The notes under the pieces: model-generated
The model's input: the letters and a program-made list of their open reading frames with translations, nothing else
The model's database searches: none
What the model was told of the DNA's origin: nothing
Position numbers and translations under genes: made by a program
Assembly (NCBI GenBank): GCA_012295275.1
Contig: CM022665.1
Coordinates: 9,878,976-9,942,975, forward strand
Direction: 5' to 3'
Source: Chrysomallon squamiferum
Taxonomy: Eukaryota > Mollusca > Gastropoda > Neomphalida > Peltospiridae
DNA length: 64,000 bases
Part shown: piece after piece, positions 47,799-58,611 of the stretch
Layout of the letters: the number at the start of each line of letters is the position of its first letter
Position numbering within the stretch: position 1 is the stretch's first letter

Positions 47799-50700
47799 TT
47801 TAATGTACGACAAGTTAATATTAGAAATACTAGACTGTGATTCATAAAAGGATACTGTCTGTTACAACACTTCGTTAAGCACTTAATCCGAAGCTTAGCG
47901 ACAATTATTGACAGATTAATTTCATATTGTTATACAAGCTTTTGCCGTGTAAAAATCTTAATCAAATGTCTGAATGCCACATAGGAGTGATCGTTTCATT
48001 AGAGAAATGCATTTCAATTAACACACACTCCTACATAAATACTTAATTACACCACGCTATTACTTCCCCTAGAGACCCTTGTGCAAAACAGTTTTCATTT
48101 GGCGTGGATTAGCAACGCTGCATTGTGACGATGGAAGTTCTGCAGACAAACGTCTCCTTGACTCATGCTAATATAAACGTGCAGATGTAGTGTCACGCAA
48201 ACAAACAATCACTCCAAGTCGAATGCATTTGTCATGCGTCTCTCAGCCGTTGGCGACAGCGACCACTCATACGACAACACCTGACAGTCGTCCTGGTCTG
48301 GAAAGTATGATAAATGACCAAGGCTGGACGTTGGCCTTGCGTGAAATTAGCGGAAAATAACACGAATTGGCAATACAGGCAGGCAATCAAGACAGGTGTT
48401 TCTAACAGAAGAAACAAAAACAAAAAACACCAACTGTAAGGCACCTGCTTTTATTTCAGTGGGAATGTAATGAGATCGATCCTTTTCGGTCGACCCATTG
48501 GTTTATTTCCAGTTCAACCACGACTGAAACTCTTCTCAGTCGATACACTGTTATTTATCATTCCTTCAGTGACCAACGACTGCACTGTCAAAGTGTCAAA
48601 GGTCGTTTTTATAATCTCCATAACGGCTTAAGAGATGCAATAGGTTTTCCCTGTCACACTCCTGATATATATATTTCTGTTAATGTTTAGCTATATATAT
48701 ATATAGCTAAACATTAACAGAAAAATTAATCATTTGCTGCTTTCTTTTCGAATGCATGTCCTATGACAAGAACTAAAATGCCCCTCTTAAAACTATGCTG
48801 TACCTTGTCTTTCAAGAACAAACAACTCGTGGCTGGTTTTACCATAAACTGGAATTAAGTGGTTACAGTTTATGCCTAGGTCGTTACTGGTTGCAGTATC
48901 AACGGTGTTATAAGACATTATTAACCAGGAGAAACTAACAATTATGTCCTTTCGTTCAATGAAATCCTCTCTCTTAAGTAAAATATTTGGCTTTTGGAAC
49001 AAAATAGATTGCAATATTTGTCGTATTGTTTATTAAATTATCTGTATCACATAATACTGTAATCTGTTGTTATTAATATCGACAGTATCAGTTATCACGT
49101 CAATGAAATAAACGTTTTTGGCTAATTTCTCTGGCGATCCTTGCAAACTGAATCAAATCATATTTAAGACATTTTGAGAATAAATCTCCATTATAAAACT
49201 TAATTCATTTGGTCCAACATGTTTCAGAGTTATTTTTATTTATTTTTATTTTTTTAAAGTGTTACTGCACTTGATGAAGATGTTAGATATTTTCTTAAGT
49301 TGCAAAATGTGTCTAATTTGATTCTGAGTGACCAGGTCTTACCAGAACACGGCGGTCTCAACTAGTTCCAATCTAAAAACGCACTAGATTCTATTTACGT
49401 ACGAAATAAAGACTAGCGTGAAGTGTTTGTTGTAAGCATTTCAGTGATGTGGAGTGTTCTTTATTAAATACCACACAGTAATGGATTTGCTCTTATAAAA
49501 ATTACGAATTTTTCAACCGAATAATTCTGATTTCTTTTTATTAAACATTAATCTAAATAACAGACGTAAAATGTTTTGATTCTTGTATTTGATCGTGCAG
49601 AATATGATAAAGGTCCCGAATCTATATTCATTTAAAATATTACATTGAAAATGTTCTTCAATTGTAATTTTGCAAGAATATTATTATATATATTATTTAT
49701 ATTTGTTTTAATTATTTATTTATTTATTTGCATTTTGCGTTTTATTGTTTAATTGTTGTTGTTGTTTTGTTTGGGTTTTTTTTTGTTATTTGTAGTTGGG
49801 TTTTTTTTCAATTTTCTTTTTCGTTTTATTATTTCTGTCTGTATGGATGTGTGTATGTGTCTGTACGTAGTATGTATATGTGTATATATATATTCTTCCT
49901 TTTCATCTTGCTATGATTTAAAGACCGGTTCTGGAGTGGCTTGGTTTGGATTACACCACCCACATTCTCATCCCAAACTGCGCAGTTACAGACCTCTGCG
50001 ACCAAGCCTAAAACAGGATAGTTTCTCTTGACTTTTTTTTCGAATTTCCGTTATTTCTGCTTCTTCATTTTCCTTTTCTCTGTCTGCGTTCATAAGGACA
50101 CGTCATCCATATATCCTGAAAGAGCTTAGTGGGAAGCGAGCATCTCGTTTTGCATTTTTGTATTATTCAAACTGATTCATCGGCGGGTTCAGTTCGGCAC
50201 TAATATATCGATGACCGATAATATTGACGAGATGGCGAAGACTTGAATAATAAAGTCCAATAAATCAAATACCGTAAACCCTCTAACATCAGACATTTCC
50301 TATACGAAGGTACGTGCAATGTCAGACAAATTCTGTTCCGGTGTATGAAAATAATAGTGGTTCCATTAAGTGGTGTTCTGGTTTGTTGAGAACTTTTTTT
50401 TATAATTACGCGTAATTAGTAGTTTCTGTAATACGTACTAATTACCCTAAGTTCGGACACAAATGACTGATTTAGAAATTAATTTTTGAGCTAAATATCT
50501 TGATAATATCGTTTTCTTTTTTTTTCTGTTAAAGAAACAAGAATATTGAACCATTGTTTTCGTGACATTTGCACTTTTATGTTGCTCTGAATTCCAGACT
50601 TTACATTACAGCAGAATTCATAGATTCAATAATGTCTTAGGCAAAACATTGCTAGCATTACATACATGTGGTACCTTTTATCCGGTAAAACATTAGTTTG

Positions 50701-52110
50701 ATTAGGTTAAGAATAAACTTACATTGTCATACATACAAACACACATACATACATACGTACACGCGTACACATACATAATTTACATACACGCACACGTACA
50801 CATGCATCCATATAAATATACATATACATACACATACAAACATACACATACATATACTCATACAAACATACAGACGTACACACACATTCATACACACGTA
50901 CACACACACACACACATATCGACAAATCTGCGGCAAGCACTGAAATTGCACGCCTGTTCAAAAAATCTGGCACCCATGTTTTAGATAACTTTATCAAAAT
51001 ATCAGCTCAAAAATACCATGACTGGAATTACTGTCTATGGATGTTCAGAGCGTAATCATACGACAACAGAATATTCGTTCCAAAACGTATACAGTAGATG
51101 AAAATTCTGACGTTAGTTAATTTTATACTCGCGTATCTCGGTGAGAAAAATGCCTTTGGATTATTAGGGAAATGACATTTGTGAATGTCATGTTTATTTA
51201 GCCAATTCTTGTAAATTTTAAACTGACAAAAAAGTAAGTAAAGCATTTATCGGTGTTGGTTATACGATGCGTGCGTGACACAGTCAATAAAGGTTAAGTG
51301 TTTTGTCAAGTTAGAAAGTATATGTAATGAAGTTCTGTTAAAAACATTCAGTCATTTGCTGTTCCGAATGACAAGTCAGGGCAACGTTTCATCTCCAGAG
51401 ACAACAATGTACAGTTTCGTATTTGTCAAAGAAATTTTTAAAATACAAAACTGAGAAAATTGATTCCTTTGTAGAACTGATAGTGTAAGGGGGAAAAAAA
51501 GAAGAAAAAAAGAAGATATAATAAATGTTTATATAGATTAATATTTTATTTTATATTTGGATTTATATTTTTGTTCTATGTAATTATAAAGTAATTTAAA
51601 TTTTCATTATTCTATGGTTATTTATTTATTTATTTGTTTGTTTGTTTGTTTGTTTGTTTGTTTATGTTTATTTTTATTTATTTTATTTTATTTTATACAT
51701 TAATTTATTTATTTTATATTTTTTTTACTTTTTGTTATTGTTATTGTTGTTGTTGTTGTTTTTGTTATTATTAATATTTATTATCATTCTTACATAGCTT
51801 CTTCTTATATGAAGCACTTTTTTGTTCTTTGTTCTTTTCTCTTTTGTCAATAATCCTTTTAAATCTTTGCAAAAAATATTGATATTTGACTCATACACCA
51901 AATTTTGTTATACCCCGTTCCTGAATAGATGTACAAATGGACATACACACACACTATATGCGCGCGCGCGCGCGCGTGTGTGCTGGATTTTTTATAATCG
52001 ATATTCGTCTTTTTGAGATATTTGTATTTAAAAAATAAAATTTAAAAACAAAACCCCAACTACCCGATATATACAATGTGATATAGAAATATACACTTAA
52101 AAGCGGACAA

Positions 52111-52146
<36 letters not shown>

Positions 52147-53485
52147 TACGACAGTGCCCGAAATGATTAATGTTGCTTTGATCTTTGCTGTGGAAACAAA
52201 AGCAAGGTAGCAAATTTAACGCATGCTACACGGAAGAACGAAATCTGTCGTTGTTGTTTTTTTTAACACAATTTCATTTTAAAATAATTATATTTTAATT
52301 CAGAGGAAACTCACATCATTATTTTCATTACATTTTCGTTTCATTTCCTCTCCATCTTTTTCATTTATTTAATTTATTTTTTGAAGTTCTTTGATCTTGC
52401 ACTGGAATCTTCAAATTATTATTTACTTTTCTGTTTCCATTTTCTCTCAATTCAAAAAAAAAAAAAAAAAAAAAAATGGACAAATAATTGTGTTTGAATT
52501 ATTGAGATTTTCTTTTAATGATCTGTGTTCAATTTTTAGTTAGCAGAATAAATGCAGGTTCATTATTCGGCAAGAAAACAATTTTCGATTATTTTTTTTT
52601 TCTTATAATATTGAGAAGCTTGGGAAGCTTCAAGATGCAAGGGGGATCAAAAAAAAAAAAAAAAAAAAAAAAAAACGCTTCTGTTGGTCCCAAGCATTAA
52701 AAGTCCAAATGAAACAGAGGCCATAGATCCTCTTTAAAAACAGTAAATTGAATTATTATTCAAAACACGTATTATTATTATTATTATTATTATTATTACT
52801 ACTATTACTACTGATAAAGGAAAATGCCTTGGTTTTGACAATCTTTGAAATAAGTACAAACTTTATGATTGTGAAAACATGTAGTTAGTTTCGTGTAATG
52901 CTTCATATCAGACATGGGCAACGTTTTTCGAGAAGCGGGCCACAGGAGACATGGCTCATCCTCAGGCGGGCCGCAGTTACTAATTTAGGCGATTTTGTGT
53001 TTTTACGTAGAGTTTATTTTAAGAAATTTTTCATTTGCATTTACTTCAGGAACTGTTATAATAAAAAAAATTACATGTGTTTTAATATATTAGTAGAAAC
53101 TAAATATACTCATTTTATGAAATTTGAATTAACGTTATTTTCCTTGTGAAATTAGGGCGGCCACTCAGAAAGCGGCGCGGGCCGCAGTTTGCCCTTGACT
53201 GCTTTATATACTGTACAGCAATGTTATGTTAGATTTTGCAACATCCTGCACAACACTTTCAGAGATACGTTTGTCATTCACACACAATGTCGTTAACTTT
53301 CGGGGATATTTATTTAACAAACTCGCTAATTCGGTCGCCTTTCTGTAGCGTCATTAATATTCAGACATTTTTATTTAACAAATCTGTCGATTCTGACACC
53401 CTTCTACAAACGTGGCTAGATTTTCCTTGTTTAGCGCCGTTTAGGTAAAAATATCGTTATGAAAATATTATTGTTACGAAAATAT

Positions 53486-53516
<31 letters not shown>

Positions 53517-54265
53517 TATCGGATATTTTAGATTGATTATAAAATCGATTCTTTATTCTTAGCAAACCGGTTACTTAAAAGCAGCAGTTTTTTTTTGTTG
53601 TTGTTTTTCTGTAATGTTGTTCTTGTTACCAAAACAAATCATACTCGACATACTGGATATAAACAGCACTGATGTATCGTTAAATAAATATTCGTTCTTG
53701 TTTTCTCACAAAATTGTTATAAGAAGTAAACAATCTGCCTGTGTAAATAAGTAAATAAAAAAAATAATAAATAAATACATCTCGTTGAAATTTTCTTTGT
53801 GCATCAAAATTCGGAAGCTTTTAAAAGCAACGCGTATTTTATTTTTCTTTGTATTAGAATCCATCAGTGCATCTTTATTCATTTAATAGACATCTTTTTA
53901 TTATTGCATTTCATTAAATGCTCATTCAACCCTTTGTAATTAGTTTTGTTTTCATTTTAACCTTTAAAAGATTGTATTTGTGTAGAAAACTTTAATATTG
54001 TGTTTTAGTGTGGTTTTTGAAAAATATTTGCAAAAACGATTATCGTTATGTCGAAACTTTTGATGATTTTTTTTTTTTTTTTTTCCGTCTACGAAATATT
54101 TCTTATAATATCTATACCGTTGTGATGATAATGGTATTTTTCATAGACCAAATTTAATTTGTCACTTTATAAGAATTGTAAAATAACACCAGCCAAAAAA
54201 TAAGAAATCTGATCTGTTTTGATAATAATATTGAGAAGAGTTTTTCACTGCATGAGAATAATAAC

Positions 54266-54319
<54 letters not shown>

Positions 54320-55612
54320 GAAGACCAAAAAATAATCAGAAGAAGAAGAAGAACAAAAATTTAAAAACAAGGCCAGTATAAATAATTTACTTTATAAATA
54401 TTTGCTTCAGTATATTTATTGGTTTACAAACCCACATACACATATCACTTGTGTTTGGATAGCTGATACTTCCCCGCGGCAAAAAGAAATCGATCCGTAT
54501 CAATCAGAGTTTTGTCTTTCAAATGGTTGATCCCAATTCGAGTTAAGTAAGACTTCACCATCATCATCTATGGCTAATCCGTTTGTTAAGAATTATAACG
54601 GTCTCGCTGACGGCACTTTTGCCCAATGGAATTACAATTACTTAGGTCTGATTGGAGGTTTGTAGCTGGTGCTAACAGCTATCTGGTCATTGTGTCAATC
54701 GTATCGTTATTTTTCTGCGATCGTTTGACGTTCATCGTTGCCTGCGGCTTTAAAACTTTAACGTTACATAAAGACTTCGACAAACAAAATGTCTTTGTCT
54801 ACGCAAGTCTCCCAGGCGGCTGCAGAGAGAGAGAAAAAATAAACTTAAATCAGAGTTAATTATATTTCACTGTCACAACGACGAGCTGAGAAGATTCTGT
54901 AATGCAGCTAATCTTGTATTTTCATGTTTAATTGCACGGTGCGCTTTAAAATCGGCGGTTACACTAGTCAGACAAGATTTATGGAAGCCCTGGTGTTTAT
55001 GTCCAAGACTTTTTCCCAAACCGACAATATCTGCCGACTTACTTTTATGTTACAATTACAGGGGCGACATTATTTGCGTTCATGTCGCCATGCGACCGCT
55101 TATTTTGCATTCACTTTAAAAATACGTGAAAAAAGTCAGTGACCCTGGATTCTCGTGTTTACAGTTCAGTCTAGAATTCTTCCCATCTGTATCAGTTATT
55201 CCGTGCTTTTGTATCCTAACATTAGAAGTAGAGATACCTTGGTTTGCTTTCCATTACTTCATTTTGTCTAGACAGTTTACATTTGTCGTATTAAATGTCC
55301 GCGATCCGCACTCCAATTCATAAAACATGGCTAATACTGGATGAAAGCTGACTATCACCTAGTATTAGTTATTAGTTATTACTAGTCTGTTCTAGTGCCA
55401 GTGGGCCTTTACGTTGCTTATTACGTCTATAATTAGGTAAAACAAATATTAATAATCGTAAATCTCAGTCAGATGTCTAAATCATTTGTTGAACAGTACT
55501 CAGTAAGTATTACACGAACATTTTCACATACATGTAGTAAATACCGATTAATTCAGTTTGGTTCCCTGTCTTTAAAATGGCTTTTAGTTTATTTTATCTT
55601 CAGTTTATATCA

Positions 55613-55658
<46 letters not shown>

Positions 55659-56028
55659 GAAATTAAATTAAATGAATAAATAAATAATAATAAGAAAGAA
55701 AGAAAGAAGGAAAATTATAACAAGAACAATAACGATAAGTAATAACCACGATAATGACACTTTCCTTTCTACTACTGCTACTACTACTTCTACAACACAT
55801 ATCACTGCTACTACTACTACCATTACTGCTGCTGCTGCTGCGTCTGCTACTACTACTACTGATAATAATAATAACGACTACGATGATAACAACAGTAATA
55901 ATATAATAGCCGTTGTTAAACTGTTGATAATGCCGAGAAAGCTCTTGCAATAACTGGATTTTGTTATTTCTCTCTATTTGCAGAAACGGGAAAGTAAATT
56001 GAGACGCGAAGACGAAGATGAAGAATGA
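28060..56028 (+). CDS. Neuropeptide precursor of the GGNG/excitatory-peptide type
   Basis: Four exons, 28060-28138, 38484-38525, 47157-47395 and 55984-56028 (TGA), join to 405 bp (134 residues). Introns are in phases 1, 1 and 0, all GT..AG. Exon 1 encodes a 26-residue signal peptide ending HPVLA. Exon 2 encodes G-KCRGRWDIHACYGG, and exon 3 supplies the KR cleavage site. After the signal cut the product would be a disulfide-cyclised peptide; the Gly before KR should give a C-terminal amide (CYG-NH2). The C-x-G-[RK]-W-x-[IM]-H-[AS]-C core is that of earthworm GGNG myoactive peptides and the Thais excitatory peptides, which end in GGN; Asp replaces the usual Ala/Ser after Trp. The rest (MTEAEVKRIRSNLLRNLLTR onwards, with KR near the end) is an acidic/basic propeptide. 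AATAAA lies at 56389-56394. Family call strong; exact end processing is inferred. Confidence 0.88.
28740..29440. repeat. Very degenerate tandem array in intron 1
   Basis: Recurring wording such as GATACTATCATCACTGTATT, GATACTACTACCACTGAATT and GAATACAGTCACTGTGTAA appears at about 28932, 29034, 29118 and 29282, each followed by TGAATATTTT-like sequence. Spacing is irregular, about 85-165 bp. This looks like an old tandem duplication. Confidence 0.45.
29811..30110. repeat. ~42-bp degenerate minisatellite
   Basis: About six units of the form GGATATGATCACC-TTAAAATATTTTG-TTTCATAATTAGA, starting near 29811, 29853, 29896, 29931, 29979 and 30020. The two open frames over it, one on each strand, follow from the repeat and are not genes. 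Confidence 0.6.
30573..30632. repeat. (TC)n microsatellite
   Basis: About 27 TC units, ending in TG variants. Confidence 0.95.
31291..31918. mobile_element. ACCGGT-rich inverted-repeat element, 628 bp, hAT-like
   Basis: Ends are CACTAGGGTTTGCAAA and, as reverse complement of the right end, CACTAGAGTTCGAAAA. The similarity extends outward into TGTGTGT on the left and its complement on the right, so target-site duplications cannot be read. Six ACCGGT hexamers sit only near the ends: 31325, 31355 and 31365 at the left, 31829, 31874 and 31898 at the right, with close variants (TCCGGT, ACCCGT). Subterminal motif clusters of this kind are typical transposase-binding regions in hAT elements. The interior has no transposase frame. 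Confidence 0.65.
32521..32771. mobile_element. hAT-like MITE with internal trinucleotide repeat
   Basis: The left end CAGGAGCGGATTTAAG is matched by TAGGCGCGGATACAG as the reverse complement of the right end. The middle holds CTA and AAT triplets. The termini resemble those at 20273-20553. No clear target duplication. Confidence 0.5.
34275..34420 (+). mobile_element. SINE 5' portion
   Basis: tRNA-like sequence with an A-box-like AGAGCGTTAGACTGACAAG and a B-box-like GGATCAGTGTTCCG leads into TCAGCTATTTCCCAATCTAA, the post-head block of the local family. The central domain is not seen. Confidence 0.6.
36574..36581. promoter_or_regulatory. Consensus cAMP response element in intron 1
   Basis: A perfect palindromic TGACGTCA within GTGACGTCATCGC, in a less AT-rich patch of the neuropeptide gene's first intron. 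A chance match is possible, but the CRE half-sites at the promoter make it worth noting. Confidence 0.4.
37755..37857. repeat. (CATA)n array with CGTACGCACGTA inserts
   Basis: Tetranucleotide repeat containing two copies of a CGTACGCACGTA variant block, then a pure run. Confidence 0.9.
38484..38525 (+). CDS. 42-bp microexon carrying the whole mature neuropeptide
   Basis: Acceptor TTTATTTTGCAG lies immediately upstream and donor GTAAGT immediately downstream. Both edges are phase 1, so the exon can be skipped without a frameshift, which would remove the peptide and leave signal peptide plus propeptide. It is separated from its neighbours by introns of about 10.3 and 8.6 kb. Confidence 0.88.
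39050..39150 (+). mobile_element. SINE fragment
   Basis: Contains ATCGATCTCGGGTTCTGCC, then TCGGTTGCCTTATTAGGC and TATTTCCCAATCCAGACAG, the block that follows the B box in the local family. A further tRNA-like stretch with CGGGTTCGGCTC lies at about 39885-39965 and may be another degraded head. Confidence 0.55.
40560..41270. repeat. T-rich pyrimidine tract region
   Basis: Several long poly(T) runs (about 41000-41028, 41191-41213, 41221-41256) within strongly T-biased sequence. Such tracts are sensitive to assembly error. No gene seen. Confidence 0.75.
41585..41850 (+). mobile_element. Long SINE copy with 3' domain
   Basis: A tRNA-like head (AGCTGTTCACAGGTTTGAAT onward) is followed by TTCTCATTCCAGCTGGTGCC, and after an A-rich insertion by ATCCCTTGCTACAAATCAAT and AGCAGGCGACAGC. 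The last two blocks are the 3' part of the molluscan SINE (CCCTTGCTGCTAATC, then GGCGACAGCGGG), rarely visible elsewhere in this window. Confidence 0.65.
42600..42775. repeat. ACT trinucleotide array and (TTTA)n
   Basis: Imperfect ACT triplets to about 42735, then TTTA units. Confidence 0.88.
43460..43670 (-). mobile_element. Well-preserved SINE copy
   Basis: On the minus strand it reads TGTATGTACTATCCCGCCAA, then TGGGAAGGTGCACATAAATG and AACCCTTGCTGCTAACCAAT. This is the clearest central-domain copy in the window and the basis for recognising the other copies. Confidence 0.8.
44200..44445 (-). mobile_element. Near-complete SINE copy
   Basis: On the minus strand: tRNA-like head GCTCAGTCGCAGAGCGCTGG (A box), GGTTACAGAATCAATCC (B box), CGTTCCAACCACTGTTCCAC, GCAATGGTACATGCTGTGTT, TTTGTGGGAAGGTTCACATA and CTTGCTACTAGAC. 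All family blocks appear in order over about 240 bp. Confidence 0.8.
44890..45065. repeat. 61-66-bp minisatellite
   Basis: Units start with AGACAATATTTAACATAAAA at 44896, 44957 and 45023, each followed by CAGCAACTGACATAATGTAG. Looser copies extend upstream to about 44780. Confidence 0.8.
45937..46350. repeat. ~130-bp tandem repeat in intron 2
   Basis: Units begin AATAAACAGTTNTTGTTATC at 45937, 46067, 46201 and 46297 and share TCCAGTGTCAGATGTTAATA, ATTATTTACAGTACG and TTGAATATCRTTTC blocks. Spacings are 130, 134 and 96 bp. Confidence 0.8.
48000..48430. other. Unique, GC-balanced block in intron 3
   Basis: About 430 bp without simple repeats, about 600 bp downstream of exon 3. It contains an octamer-like ATGCTAAT followed by ATAAA near 48166, and motifs such as TGTGACG. 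It could be an intronic enhancer; no coding signal seen. Confidence 0.3.
48440..48600 (+). mobile_element. SINE 5' and middle portion
   Basis: GAGATCGATCCTTTTCGGTC, GACCCATTGGTTTATTTCCA and GTTCAACCACGACTGAAACT match the B box and post-head blocks of the family. Confidence 0.65.
48674..48723. repeat. Perfect 50-bp palindrome
   Basis: Each 25-base arm (TTTCTGTTAATGTTTAGCTA, then TATAT) is matched without error by its reverse complement, with no spacer. It could extrude as a cruciform or form an RNA hairpin in the neuropeptide pre-mRNA. It may be the remnant of a head-to-head duplication or a very short foldback element. Confidence 0.95.
50740..50925. repeat. (CATA)n/(CACA)n microsatellite
   Basis: Mixed CATA and CACA units with occasional CG variants. 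Long frames on both strands across it are repeat artefacts. Confidence 0.9.
51944..51983. repeat. (AC)n-(CG)n-(TG)n tract with Z-DNA potential
   Basis: Alternating purine-pyrimidine sequence with eight consecutive CG steps at about 51961-51976, flanked by CA and TG repeats. Pure CG microsatellites are uncommon in AT-rich animal DNA. Confidence 0.9.
52105..52476 (+). mobile_element. Unnamed short retroposon, copy 1, with poly(A) tail
   Basis: About 310 bp from an (AAT)n start through TTGATCTTTGCTGTGGAAAC and CATTTCCTCTCCATCTTTTT to CTCAATTC, followed by 23 A residues. A second copy in opposite orientation lies at 61550-61858 with high identity by eye. The A tail suggests retroposition. No tRNA promoter boxes or open frame were recognised, so it could be a SINE or a truncated LINE 3' end. 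Confidence 0.75.
52909..53201. mobile_element. hAT MITE with 8-bp target-site duplication
   Basis: 293-bp element with termini CAGACATGGGCAAC and, reversed, CAGTCAAGGGCAAAC. Its flanks CTTCATAT (52901-52908) and CTTTATAT (53202-53209) match at 7 of 8 bases, the duplication length of hAT transposons. Both ends are GC-rich (GCGGGCCGCAG) and the centre is AT-rich. No transposase is encoded. Confidence 0.85.
54600..55330. other. Unique, GC-balanced block in intron 3
   Basis: About 700 bp free of simple repeats and upstream of exon 4. Three consecutive plus-strand open frames of 65-77 codons occur, but they lie in different frames, show no domain and have no supporting splice sites, so I treat the block as non-coding. 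It is a candidate conserved element. Confidence 0.3.
55621..55900. repeat. Poly(A), AAT and ACT simple-repeat cluster
   Basis: Poly(A) at 55621-55651, then AATAAATAATAA and ACT/CTG triplets ending about 80 bp before exon 4 of the neuropeptide gene. Confidence 0.88.
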
Positions 56029-56596
56029 AACTCAGCCGGCAATGTCATCCGGATCGATTCACAATTCCCTTGTGATCGTAAAAAACCCCACATAAATTAA
56101 AAAATATATCACTGTAACAGGACTTGACTCACATTTACTTGCAAAATATCTGAAATTAATTTTTATTTAAAAAAACAAGAAAAAAAACACAAATGTATAT
56201 GTATATATTAGTATATCGGGGTAAATTGTGTGTTTAGAACTGTGTTTAATTAATAACATTTATCTTTATAGGTGTAAAGTTAAATAATATTTATAAAGTA
56301 AATTATTTCCAGATACTTTCTTCATATCATAGAGTTGTTTAAAAATAATTAATTGCTTGCATTTGGAAACCTTTGAGGACATGTACAAAATAAAATGAAG
56401 TTTGTCTGTTTACTGAACTTACATTTACTAGAAAAGAATCTAAATGTAATTATATGATTAATTATGAAATATTTCGTTTCTAAATACACTGTGTAAAACC
56501 TAATCATCATAAATATTAAACATAATTTTAAAATATTGTCTTCGTAAAAGGTATCGATTTGCAGTTACTAGCAATATATCAGATATTCACAAAGGT

Positions 56597-56750
56597 ATAC
56601 ATACATACATACATACATACATACATACATACACACACATACATACATACATACATACATACATACATACATACATACATACATACACATACACACATAC
56701 ACATATACGTGCATACAGATATACACATACACATACATACATACAAGCAT
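56597..56750. repeat. (CATA)n microsatellite
   Basis: CATA units with CACA interruptions, in the possible distal 3' flank of the neuropeptide gene. Confidence 0.93.
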
Positions 56751-58611
56751 AATATTTTTCAGCCATAGAAATTAAAATATACTATTCTGGATTTATAAGC
56801 ACTATTGTTTTCTCTTCATACATGTAACTAGATCGCGTTAAAAATGTAAATTATTATTATTGTCTACATACAAAATGTAGGATATTAGTGACATTTTTAA
56901 ATACCATTATAATAATGGTAATAATGGCAACTGATTATTTCTGTAATATATCATACATTGTAACTCTGGAAAACAAAACATTAATTTAACGACAATAAAA
57001 TTATTTTGAGCTTTAATTACATACGTTTTTTTGTATATTATATATACAGAATTATTATATATGATTTAAGTGAAATCACTTATGTGTATCTTCACGTGTA
57101 TTAGTTTATTAAACTTTACGTTACTGTTGTAATTCATTAAACTGTAATTTTTGATAATTAAAAATAATTGTCAAAATATGCTGTTGCTTTTAATCAAGTT
57201 AATATTATTCCTTTCTGTGTTATACTGCGTGCAGAATTCTACTTACGTCCCCGTGATTTGTTTGGGGGGGGAGGTGAAGGGAGGAATGGGAAAGAGCGGG
57301 GGGGGCTTTCTGCACACTGGGTAAAAAAAGCTTGAGCAACTGAATAAACATTTTAAACGGTAGGTGGAGGGGCATTTTCAAGGTCCTTTGTTTTTTTAGA
57401 AACAAATTTTTTCTTTCTTTTTTTTTTTTTTTTTTTTTTTTTTTCTTTTTGTGCAGCAAGAATAAATTTATAGTTTTGGAAAACTTTCACTGGCCATTAA
57501 TAAAATATTTTAAGATTAACCATTCTGCAGAAATGTGAAAATAAAATGTATGTTACTGAATAAGATTCTTGTGTAGTGTTATTTTTCTTACAGTCTAACG
57601 AAAACACTGTAGTTCAAAGTGTTGAGAACAAATATACTTCCATCTTTTTTTTTATCTTTTTTTTAATTATTTGTTTAATGGTCAAACTTACTGGAGTTTA
57701 ATATTAAGAAGAAGCAACAGAAAAATATCTGTCTTCAAGAATCGCCAAGAACTAATGTTATACATTATTTGCCAACGTTGATTACCTTGAATAAACAAAA
57801 CAACCACGTTCAAAAAAATAAAATATATGTATGTAGCCTATCGGCTTTTCAAACTGAATTTGCCTTAAGAGACGGTTCTGTGGTATTTTCATTAGGTCTA
57901 AGAGTTTACTGAAATACGTTAAATTACAATCGCAGAGAAAAACGAATATGGATTGTTTTACTTAATATACATCGAATTAGCTTTTAAATATCGTACAATA
58001 CAGATTTACCATCATGTCTTCACCCCACCTTAAATATTAATAACAATATTAATAATACTTTTAAAAATTAAAATAAAATTTAATTTCAAATATTAATGAC
58101 CATGTACAGTATATTGTTAATACTGTTGTAACTGTTTTCTATAATATAAATCAAAATACTGCATTAATTTTCCGTAGAATATTATATTTATAAACCTGAC
58201 ATATATTTCAATACAAAATAATGTAAAAAGCAGTATTCATCATGTACACGTATAAAAACCATTAATTCCTAAGAGCCATTACTTCGACATAATACAAAAT
58301 TTGTGTAGTCCAGGCGTTTTGAATCATGCACGTGCAGAACATGCTTGTAATACGATGTTATATTATACAGCCTGCATATCGCTTAAAAGACGGTTTGCTT
58401 TTATTTTCTTTGAAAAGCTAATATGATAAGTTAACTTTTATTCTCAGCTTTTACTGCATTCGCCAGATTTATATTATCATTGTTTTAATGAACGTTTCTG
58501 AAAATATGTTATACGCCTCGAGGCGAAAATTATTTATATAATACAATCCAGCAGCGAAACTGAATTGTGAAAGAAAACGTGAAAACTATGTTAATGTTTT
58601 AAGACTTTCAG

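Noticed and set aside
54626-55323. Three successive ORFs of 65-77 codons as a hidden gene
   Set aside because: They overlap or follow in different frames, show no motif, and have no convincing donor/acceptor pairs.
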